64,000 nucleotides of DNA from Marinobacter szutsaonensis (lineage in GTDB: Bacteria > Pseudomonadota > Gammaproteobacteria > Pseudomonadales > Oleiphilaceae). The first letter of the stretch is position 1; each line of letters begins with the position of its first letter. The DNA lies in the NCBI RefSeq assembly GCF_039523335.1, contig NZ_BAAAFC010000001.1:2790001-2854000 (forward strand), in the 5' to 3' direction. Under the pieces are notes generated by a model, which searched no databases, had not been told where the DNA came from, and saw only the letters and a program-made list of their open reading frames with translations. The translations under genes were made by a program, and so were the position numbers. This document shows positions 57,061 to 64,000 of the stretch, piece after piece.

Positions 57061-57867
57061 ATGCGGGTAGTATCAATCAGCGTCAATGGCCTCGCCCAGG
57101 CTGTTGATAAGGGCTTTTTTGACTGGCTGGCCGACCAGGACGCTGACGTGGTTTGCGTTCAGGATCACCGCATGCGCGCTTACGAGATTGAAGACTACAA
57201 CCTCATCCCCGAGGGCTACGAAGCCTATTTCATTGACGGCGAGAAGAACGAGCACGGCGGCGTCGGCATCTATACCCGTCATTTTCCCAAGGCGATCATG
57301 TACGGTTTTGCCAACGAGCAGGCGGACCGGGAAGGGCGTTTCCTGCAGGCGGACTTCGACAAGGTCTCTGTGGCCTGTGTGCTGGCACCCTGCGCGCTCG
57401 GGCGCGAGGAAGAACTGATCGGCGAGGATGACCTGACTGTCCTGGACCACAAGGACGAGTTCATGGATGCCTTCGGTCTGCACATGCAGAAGACTCTGCG
57501 CAAGCGTCGCCAGTTCATCTTCTGTGCCAACCTGCAGACCGCCCATCATGTGACGGATGCCTCTCCGCTCTATCACAAGTTCGATTTCTCCGGTTTCCTG
57601 CCCCATGAGCGGGCGTGGCTGGATCGGCTGTTTGATGAGATGGGCTGTATTGATGCCTTCCGTGAGGTGAACAAGCAGAGCAATCAGTTCACCTGGTGGC
57701 CGGAGCAGGCCGAGGGTGCCCGTCGGAATGCGGGTATCCGGGTGGATTATCAGCTCCTGACGCCGGGGATTCGCAAGACTATCCAGGACGGCTGGATTGA
57801 TACTTCAACCCGGTTCTCGGATCACGCGCCGGTGATCATGGACTACGACATCGAGATCGGTTTTTAA
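57061..57867 (+). CDS. crc: Crc-like, exonuclease III-fold protein with altered active site
   Basis: A 268-residue protein of the exonuclease III/AP-endonuclease fold. Compared with ExoIII, the metal and nucleophile positions are altered: the N7-equivalent is Ser, the LQE motif is VQD, and the catalytic GDMN is ANLQ (Asp and Asn both lost); VDY and the final SDHAPV with its His remain. The gene follows pyrE divergently and precedes rph, the position of crc in Pseudomonas, and segments such as GRFLQADFDKVS, PHERAWLD and FTWWPEQ resemble Crc. Crc works with Hfq in catabolite repression of mRNAs and has no nuclease activity. This call is favoured over XthA. Confidence 0.85.
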   Translation: MRVVSISVNGLAQAVDKGFFDWLADQDADVVCVQDHRMRAYEIEDYNLIPEGYEAYFIDGEKNEHGGVGIYTRHFPKAIMYGFANEQADREGRFLQADFDKVSVACVLAPCALGREEELIGEDDLTVLDHKDEFMDAFGLHMQKTLRKRRQFIFCANLQTAHHVTDASPLYHKFDFSGFLPHERAWLDRLFDEMGCIDAFREVNKQSNQFTWWPEQAEGARRNAGIRVDYQLLTPGIRKTIQDGWIDTSTRFSDHAPVIMDYDIEIGF

Positions 57868-57885
57868 GCTGTATCTCGACTTCGG

Positions 57886-58003
57886 GGAAGCGCCGGCAGG
57901 GATGCCGCTCCCCAGACACGCTGCAAGTACATCCCTGTACGCTTGTTTCAGGCCATCCCTGGCCTTCAACAGTCTGGGGAGCGGCATCCCTGCCAGCGCC
58001 CAG
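57886..58003. repeat. nested inverted repeat with ATCCCT mini-hairpins
   Basis: Outer arms of 23 nt, 57895-57917 and 57972-57994, are perfect inverse complements, with looser complementarity beyond. The arms themselves contain GGCAGGGATGCC and GGCATCCCTGCC, and the 54-nt centre contains GTAC-ATCCCT-GTAC and GGCC-ATCCCT-GGCC. The whole can fold into a cloverleaf or cruciform. It fills the convergent gap between crc and rph and carries no T-run. Confidence 0.8.
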
Positions 58004-58012
58004 ACTTCCGTA

Positions 58013-58729
58013 TTAGCCTTCCAACGCTGTTTTCTGGATTTCAAACAACTGCTCAATTCCCTGCTTTGCCAGGGTCAGCATGCTGTCCAGTTCTGACTGT
58101 TCAAATGGTGCGCCTTCAGCTGTTCCCTGGATTTCGATGAAGCCACCCCTGTCGGTCATGATGACGTTCATGTCGGTTTCGGCTTCGGAGTCTTCCGGGT
58201 AGTCCAGATCGACGACTGGTGTTCCCTTGTAAACCCCCACGGAAAGTGCCGCCACCATCTGCTTGAGCGGGGAGGCTTTAATTCGCTTTTCCGCCACCAG
58301 GTAGTTCAGGGCGTCCACCAGGGCTACGCAGCCGCCGGTGATTGCCGCGGTGCGGGTGCCGCCATCGGCCTGGATGACGTCGCAGTCGACGGTGATGGTG
58401 TGTTCGCCCAGGGCGGAGAGGTCGACAGCGGCGCGCAGGGAGCGGCCGATCAGGCGCTGGATTTCGACGGTGCGTCCGCCCTGTTTGCCGCGGGCTGCTT
58501 CGCGGCCCATGCGGCTGCCGGTGGAGCGGGGCAGCATGCCGTATTCGGCGGTGATCCAGCCTTTGCCTTCGCCGCGCAGGAAGGGTGGTACCTTGTTTTC
58601 GACGGAGGCGGTGCAGATCACTTTGGTGTCCCCGAATTCCACCAGCACGGAACCTTCGGCATGGCGGGTGTAATTACGGGTGATTCGGACGTCTCTGGGT
58701 TGCTCGGGCGTTCTGCCGCTTGGTCGCAT
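58013..58729 (-). CDS. rph: ribonuclease PH
   Basis: Phosphorolytic 3'-5' exoribonuclease that trims tRNA 3' ends. The 238-residue protein begins [21 protein letters not shown] and has [15 protein letters not shown] near 30, [24 protein letters not shown] near 85, the phosphate-binding [23 protein letters not shown] near 110 and [17 protein letters not shown] with the catalytic Asp pair near 175. Divergent from yicC. Confidence 0.97.
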   Translation of the reverse strand: MRPSGRTPEQPRDVRITRNYTRHAEGSVLVEFGDTKVICTASVENKVPPFLRGEGKGWITAEYGMLPRSTGSRMGREAARGKQGGRTVEIQRLIGRSLRAAVDLSALGEHTITVDCDVIQADGGTRTAAITGGCVALVDALNYLVAEKRIKASPLKQMVAALSVGVYKGTPVVDLDYPEDSEAETDMNVIMTDRGGFIEIQGTAEGAPFEQSELDSMLTLAKQGIEQLFEIQKTALEG

Positions 58730-58917
58730 AGTGTGTCCTGTAATTGAATCTGAATGTCCGGACTCGGATCCGGGCGGGGTAATGAAAGGACAGCGAGTAT
58801 AACACGCTCACTGGATAACACAGGTGGATCGTCCCTGCCCCTTTGGTCGGGTTCGCCGCAACTGTTAAGAGCCTGTTAAACTCCAGTGATCTGCCAAACA
58901 TGATGATTGGAGCCGAT

Positions 58918-59784
58918 ATGATCCGGAGTATGACTGCCTTTGCCCGGAAGGATGCCCGTGGAGACTGGGGCACCCTGACTTGCGAGATCCGCACCGTGAA
59001 CCATCGTTACCTGGAGCCGTCGTTCCGGTTGCCGGAGGCGTTCCGGGAACTGGAAAACAAGTTCCGGGAGGAGCTGCGCAAGGGCCTGAAGCGAGGCAAG
59101 GTGGACATCTCCATGCGGCTTCAGTCCGCCGAGAACACCGCCCAGAGCTTCGAGATCAGTGACGAGATGGCGAAAGCGGTGAACAACGCCGCCAACCATG
59201 TCAACCGGATGCTGGATAATCCGGCGCACATCAGTGCTCTCGACATTCTTCGCTGGCCCGGGGTGCTGTCGGTGCCGGAGCAGGACTACAGTGCGGCGAG
59301 GGAGGCGGCGGCGGAGCTGTTTGCCGATACCGTGGTTGAACTGGTTACCGTTCGTGAGCGGGAAGGGGAACGGCTGCGTCCGTTGTTTGAGGACCGCCTG
59401 GAGACCATGGGCAAGCTGGTGGCGGATGTTCGCGCCCGGATGCCGGAATTGCTTGAGGCCCAGGAGCGCAATTTGCGGGAACGGTTCGAGAAGGCCAGTG
59501 TAGAGCTGGATCCTGATCGGATCGCCCAGGAGATGGTGATGCTGGCCCAGAAAAGCGATGTGGCCGAAGAGCTGGATCGCCTGGATGCCCACATAGGCGA
59601 GGTCTCCGATACCCTGAAGCGGGATGACGCGATTGGCCGGCGCCTGGATTTTCTGATGCAGGAGCTGAATCGGGAAGCCAATACCCTGAGCAGCAAGAGC
59701 ATCGATGCCGATGTCACGCGCGCAGCTGTCGACCTCAAGGTGCTGATCGAGCAGATGCGGGAGCAGGTGCAGAACATCGAGTAA
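58918..59784 (+). CDS. yicC: YicC family endoribonuclease
   Basis: A 288-residue protein. The N-terminus MIRSMTAFARKDARGDWGTL and EIRTVNHRYLEPSFRLPEA are the YicC_N signature; the C-terminus with GRRLDFLMQELNREANTLSSKS is the DUF1732 signature. Recent work describes YicC as an RNase involved in RNA decay. The start at 58918 has GGAG at 6 nt; an in-frame start at 58843 is less likely. Normally followed by gmk; here a P-type ATPase gene intervenes. Confidence 0.95.
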   Translation: MIRSMTAFARKDARGDWGTLTCEIRTVNHRYLEPSFRLPEAFRELENKFREELRKGLKRGKVDISMRLQSAENTAQSFEISDEMAKAVNNAANHVNRMLDNPAHISALDILRWPGVLSVPEQDYSAAREAAAELFADTVVELVTVREREGERLRPLFEDRLETMGKLVADVRARMPELLEAQERNLRERFEKASVELDPDRIAQEMVMLAQKSDVAEELDRLDAHIGEVSDTLKRDDAIGRRLDFLMQELNREANTLSSKSIDADVTRAAVDLKVLIEQMREQVQNIE

Positions 59785-59812
59785 CGGACCCCTGAAGCGG
59801 ATACCTGGACCC

Positions 59813-62563
59813 ATGGACGATTTTCGCTGGCATGCCCGCGCACTCAAGGAAGTCCTCGATCGGCTGGGTGCCGGGCCGCAGGGGCTTTCGACGTCACAGG
59901 CCCGGCGTCGGCTGAAGGAGAGCGGGCCCAATCGTATTGAGCGAAACGGTCGCCGGTCCTGGTACAGGATACTTCTGCATCAGCTGGCCGATCCGATCGT
60001 CTATGTGCTGCTGGCCGCGGCGGTGCTCGCCATTCTGATTGGCAAGGTGACGGACAGTTTTGTGGTGCTCGCCGTTGTTGTGCTTAACACCACCATCGGC
60101 TTTGTCCAGGAGATGCGCGCCACCAAGGCCATCGAGGCTTTAAGCCGGATGGTGCCCCAGAATGCCACGGTGCTGCGCAACGGTGACGCCAAGTCGATTC
60201 CCGCCCATACGGTGGTGCCGGGGGATGTGGTGTTACTGCAGGCTGGAGATCAGGTGGCCGCCGACGTCCGGTTACTTGAGGTCAATGGGCTGCAGGTCGA
60301 TGAGGCGGCACTGACCGGGGAATCGCTGCCGGTGACCAAGCAGGAAGAGCCGGTCCCGGATGAGGCGGTGATTGGTGACCGGCATTCCATGGCTTTCGGT
60401 GGGACCCTCGTTACTGCCGGCACTGCGGATGGGGTGGTGGTCGCCACTGGCGCGAGCAGCGAGCTGGGGCGGATCTCCCGGCTGCTGAGTGAAACTGAAG
60501 ATCTGCAGACTCCGCTGACCCGGCGGCTTGCCAGCCTGGTCAGAGTTATTTCCCTGGCGATCCTCGTGGTCGCGATTCTTATCTTCCTTGTCGGGATGTG
60601 GCGGGACAACTCGCTGCTCGACAGTGCGCTGGCCGCAATCACGCTCGCCGTTGCCTCCATTCCCGAAGGTCTGCCTGCCGTCATTACCATCGCATCGGCC
60701 ATCGGTGTACAGCGCATGGCACGTCGCCGTGCCATCGTCCGCCACCTCCCCGCTGTTGAAACCCTGGGCAGTACCACCGTCATCTGCACCGACAAGACCG
60801 GCACCCTGACGCGCAATGAAATGACCGTCGAGGCGTTGTGGACGCCAGATCTGGAGGTCGAGGTAACCGGTATCGGATACGCGCCAGAAGGCGAGTTACG
60901 GGCCGGAGACCAGACATTGTCCCCGATGCCGGAGCAGGTTCACGATTTGTTGCTGGCAGGTTTGCTTTGCAACGACGCGGAGCTGGAGTGCAAGGACGGG
61001 CGCTGGCGAATCGTTGGCGACCCCACCGAGGGGGCACTGGTGGTCGCCGCCGGTAAGGCGGAGCTGGATGAAGACTCGACGCGGGCGGCTTTCCCCCGTA
61101 AGGATGAGATCCCGTTCAGTTCGGAGAGCCAGTTCATGGCGACCCTGCACGATTCCGGTGATGGTGCCGACATGGTGTGTGTGAAGGGCGCGCCGGAGGT
61201 GATCGCCGGGATGTGCAAGGGATTCGCCGGAGGCCAACCAATGGCGGTGGAGCTTGTGCATGAAGCCGTGGAAGCGCTGGCTGCACGGGGTATGCGCGTG
61301 CTGGCCGTTGCCATGGCAAAGCCGTCGGCGGGCAAGGTGGACCTGGAGTCCTCCGGCTGGCAGGACGAGCTTTGTTTTCTTGGCCTGGTCGGCATGTCGG
61401 ATCCACCCCGCGATGAAGCCATTCACGCCGTCAGGACCTGTCAGCAGGCCGGCGTGGTGGTCAAGATGGTCACCGGCGATCACGCGGAGACTGCCCGGGC
61501 CATCGGCCAGAGCATCGGTTTGCTGGAAACCGGCGGGGCGGGTGCGCAGGTGGTGACGGGAGTGCAGATCGAGGCCGCAACCGATGCCGAACTGCTTGAA
61601 CTGGTGCACTCCACCAACGTTTTTGCCCGTGTGGCGCCAGAGCATAAGCTGCGGCTGGTCAAGGCCCTTCAGGCCGGAGGGCAGGTTGTCGCCATGACCG
61701 GTGACGGTGTCAATGATGCGCCGGCGCTGAAGCGGGCAGAGATCGGGGTTGCCATGGGAATCAACGGCACCGCGGTTGCACGGGAAGCCAGCGACATTGT
61801 GCTGGCGGATGATAATTTTGCCTCCATCAGCGCCGCGGTAGAGGAAGGGCGACGGGTCTACGACAACCTTTCGAAGTCCCTCGCGTTCGTGCTGCCCACC
61901 AGTCTGGGGCAGGCAATGATCATCCTGGTCGCGGTCCTTTTCTTCCCAGTGACCGACGGTCATCTTCTGATGCCGATCGAGCCCGTGCAGATTCTCTGGG
62001 TGAACCTGGTCGTTGCCATTGCGCTGGCATTGCCACTGGCTCTGGAGGCCCGGGAGCCGGGTTTGATGAAACGACCGCCGAGGCCGCCAAAGGAGCCTTT
62101 GCTGAGCCGGTTCCTGGTGGTTCGCACCTTCCTGGTCGGTGCCCTGATGACTGGTGGGGCGGCCGGGCTTTTCCTGCTGGAATACAGCGCTGATCTTTCC
62201 GAAGGCGCTGCTGTTGAACTCGCCCGGGGCAAGGCCCAGACCATGGCGGTAACCACCATCATCCTGTTCCAGATGCTGTACTTGCTGAACTGCCGCTCCC
62301 TCACCCAGACGTTCTGGCGCATCGGCCTGTTCAGCAATCTCTGGGTGTATCTCGGCATTGGCGTGACCCTGGTGCTGCAGCTGGCCTTTGTCTATCTCGA
62401 TCCCCTCAACCAGCTTTTCCATACCCGGCCGCTGGATCCGGCTGATTGGCTGATGTCTGCCGGTGTGGCGTTTGCGGGGTTCCTGATTATCCTGCTGGAG
62501 AAATGGCTGTGGCGACAGAATGACGGTGGGGGGAGCGGGGAAGTTGAAAATGGGGTCAGATGA
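59813..62563 (+). CDS. P2-type cation-transporting ATPase
   Basis: A 916-residue membrane pump. N-terminal cation-ATPase domain (about 5-75), actuator domain with TGES near 165, transmembrane M4 with SIPEGLPAVITIASAIG near 285, phosphorylation motif CTDKTGTLTRNE with Asp near 326, hinge MTGDGVNDAPALK near 640 and about ten transmembrane helices. The PEGLP motif fits the P2A (calcium-type) group, but the M6 segment reads NLVVAIALALPLA without the usual N-x2-T-D acid residue, so the transported ion is uncertain. It lies 28 nt after yicC and is followed by three 30-nt palindromes before gmk. Confidence 0.9.
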   Translation: MDDFRWHARALKEVLDRLGAGPQGLSTSQARRRLKESGPNRIERNGRRSWYRILLHQLADPIVYVLLAAAVLAILIGKVTDSFVVLAVVVLNTTIGFVQEMRATKAIEALSRMVPQNATVLRNGDAKSIPAHTVVPGDVVLLQAGDQVAADVRLLEVNGLQVDEAALTGESLPVTKQEEPVPDEAVIGDRHSMAFGGTLVTAGTADGVVVATGASSELGRISRLLSETEDLQTPLTRRLASLVRVISLAILVVAILIFLVGMWRDNSLLDSALAAITLAVASIPEGLPAVITIASAIGVQRMARRRAIVRHLPAVETLGSTTVICTDKTGTLTRNEMTVEALWTPDLEVEVTGIGYAPEGELRAGDQTLSPMPEQVHDLLLAGLLCNDAELECKDGRWRIVGDPTEGALVVAAGKAELDEDSTRAAFPRKDEIPFSSESQFMATLHDSGDGADMVCVKGAPEVIAGMCKGFAGGQPMAVELVHEAVEALAARGMRVLAVAMAKPSAGKVDLESSGWQDELCFLGLVGMSDPPRDEAIHAVRTCQQAGVVVKMVTGDHAETARAIGQSIGLLETGGAGAQVVTGVQIEAATDAELLELVHSTNVFARVAPEHKLRLVKALQAGGQVVAMTGDGVNDAPALKRAEIGVAMGINGTAVAREASDIVLADDNFASISAAVEEGRRVYDNLSKSLAFVLPTSLGQAMIILVAVLFFPVTDGHLLMPIEPVQILWVNLVVAIALALPLALEAREPGLMKRPPRPPKEPLLSRFLVVRTFLVGALMTGGAAGLFLLEYSADLSEGAAVELARGKAQTMAVTTIILFQMLYLLNCRSLTQTFWRIGLFSNLWVYLGIGVTLVLQLAFVYLDPLNQLFHTRPLDPADWLMSAGVAFAGFLIILLEKWLWRQNDGGGSGEVENGVR

Positions 62564-62581
62564 AGGTTTTCATCAGACCCC
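62552..62581. repeat. 30-nt REP-like palindrome, copy 5
   Basis: Arms GGGGTCAGATGAA / TTCATCAGACCCC with one mismatch, loop GGTT. It overlaps the last codons of the P-type ATPase gene (stop at 62563). Confidence 0.85.
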
Positions 62582-62620
62582 TGAGGTTTGGGTCTGGCTT
62601 GGGTCTAATGGGTCTAGAAT

Positions 62621-62650
62621 GGGGTCAGATGAAAGTGTTCAGCTGACCCC
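62621..62650. repeat. 30-nt REP-like palindrome, copy 6
   Basis: Arms GGGGTCAGATGAA / TTCAGCTGACCCC with one mismatch, loop AGTG. It lies 69 nt from copy 5; the stretch between contains three GGGTCT-type partial motifs. Confidence 0.85.
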
Positions 62651-62686
62651 TGAGCGAAGACCGGCCTCGGGGTGGCGGCCAGCAAT

Positions 62687-63457
<771 letters not shown>

Positions 63458-63543
63458 TACGCGGTTTTCCTGTATACAAATTGAGCCGGTAGCAGTAAAC
63501 TACGCGGTCTGCTGAAACAGTCATTTTATTTGTCGGGGAAGTT

Positions 63544-63756
63544 ATGGCACGAGTTACCGTTGAAGATTGTCTGGAAAACGTTGATAACCGCTTCCAGCTG
63601 GTGATGCTGGCTACCAAGCGTGCCCGCCAGATTGCGACCAAGGGCTTTGAGCCGATGGTTCCGGAAGAGAACGATAAGCCGACGGTCATCGCGCTGCGGG
63701 AAATTGCCGAGGGCAAGGTGACCCGAGATCTTCTGAAAGAAGAAGACGAGGATTGA
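63544..63756 (+). CDS. rpoZ: RNA polymerase omega subunit
   Basis: A 70-residue subunit that helps assemble and stabilise the beta-prime subunit and takes part in ppGpp binding. It begins [20 protein letters not shown] with ATKRARQIA near residue 22 and [13 protein letters not shown] near 45, the family signatures; it is somewhat shorter than the E. coli protein. SD GGGGAAG precedes the ATG. Between gmk and spoT. Confidence 0.97.
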   Translation: MARVTVEDCLENVDNRFQLVMLATKRARQIATKGFEPMVPEENDKPTVIALREIAEGKVTRDLLKEEDED

Positions 63757-63796
63757 TCACTGCGCAGGATATCTACCTATGCGCAAGTGAGAACCA

Positions 63797-63824
63797 TTGA
63801 AATCTGTCCCCGCGGTTTTATAGT
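63797..63824 (+). promoter_or_regulatory. candidate promoter between rpoZ and spoT
   Basis: TTGAAA (63797-63802), 16-nt spacer, TATAGT (63819-63824). Initiation near 63831 would give either a spoT transcript or a ~55-nt RNA ending at the terminator at 63861-63887. Confidence 0.45.
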
Positions 63825-63860
63825 GTATCTATAGAACGTTGCTGGAAGGACCAGGAAGGA

Positions 63861-63887
63861 CCCGGATGCGTGCATTCGGGTTTTTTT
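63861..63887 (+). terminator. Rho-independent terminator between rpoZ and spoT
   Basis: CCCGGATGC / GCATTCGGG stem with a 2-nt loop (inner pairs open) and one G-T pair, followed by seven T. It ends the rpoZ transcript or the short transcript from the promoter at 63797. Confidence 0.75.
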
Positions 63888-63918
63888 GTCCCTGAAATTT
63901 GAAAAGTGTGGAGGCGCG

Positions 63919-64000
63919 GTGTCGGCAGAGCCTACGGTTGAAGGTCTGACTCAGGAGCTCAGTACCTATCTGGATACCAATCGCATCAATCAGGTGCGAC
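63919..64000 (+). CDS. spoT: SpoT (p)ppGpp synthetase/hydrolase, N-terminal fragment
   Basis: Only 27 codons are in the window. GTG start at 63919 with GGAGG 6-9 nt upstream; the reading VSAEPTVEGLTQELSTYL then DTNRINQVR matches the N-terminus of RelA/SpoT proteins (L..YL....I..VR). Position after rpoZ fits the gmk-rpoZ-spoT cluster. The catalytic HD domain lies outside the window. Confidence 0.8.
   Translation, partial: MSAEPTVEGLTQELSTYLDTNRINQVR

Overview
The window is a continuous, gene-dense chromosomal segment of a GC-rich gammaproteobacterium. Gene order closely follows Pseudomonas (argH-algZ-algR; lptM-lysA-dapF-DUF484-xerC; glnK-amtB with ubiK and comM; hemW-rdgB-DUF4426-metW-metX; yggT-proC-yggS divergent from pilT-pilU; pyrE-crc-rph-yicC and gmk-rpoZ-spoT). 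Protein character, a FadL-type porin and the many interspersed palindromes point to a marine Marinobacter-like bacterium; this assignment is inference. There is no rRNA, tRNA, CRISPR array, prophage or complete insertion sequence, so this is core genome with small lineage-specific insertions.

Layout. 1-9.4 kb: algR (5' end only)/algZ two-component system divergent from argH, a degenerate PAS-GGDEF-EAL protein, then the lysine/cell-wall operon lptM-lysA-dapF-DUF484-xerC. 9.4-19.2 kb: more lineage-specific genes, namely DUF2789, a double-SBP sensor kinase, a small periplasmic protein, a 200-aa protein coupled to a PlpD-type patatin, a GntR regulator, cardiolipin synthase and an AraC regulator. 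19.3 kb: a 30-codon gene with a strong ribosome-binding site and its own terminator, divergent from the AraC gene. 19.6-28.8 kb: metabolic genes (alpha/beta hydrolase, SMP-30-like, thioesterase, quinone-reductase-like, CPA1 antiporter, tcdA, acyl-CoA dehydrogenase, SDR). 28.8-30.2 kb: ECF sigma/ChrR anti-sigma pair with a matching promoter. 30.2-33.5 kb: divergent speA and speE (polyamines) and DUF6316.

33.6-38.9 kb: nitrogen sensing and ammonium uptake (glnK-amtB, sigma-54 promoter), ubiK, comM, trmB. 38.3-42.8 kb: metX-metW-DUF4426-rdgB-hemW-membrane protein, probably one transcript. 43-45 kb: a dynamin-like GTPase inserted in this conserved neighbourhood. 45.2-49.6 kb: yggT-proC-yggS and the pilus retraction ATPases pilT and pilU. 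49.7-55.5 kb: FadL porin, a small YRGQ-repeat protein, polA, DUF2782, and a phasin-like protein with a histone-H1-like tail. 55.7-64 kb: DUF4124, pyrE, a Crc-type inactive exonuclease, rph, yicC, an inserted P-type ATPase, gmk, rpoZ and the start of spoT.

Most notable non-coding features: seven copies of a 30-nt palindrome (13-nt arms, 4-nt loop) in three clusters, with compensatory arm changes in one copy; a ~100-nt nested inverted repeat between crc and rph built from four mini-hairpins with ATCCCT-type loops; a TGATCC-N18-TAAATC promoter ahead of the ECF sigma gene; and the 30-codon gene next to the AraC regulator.
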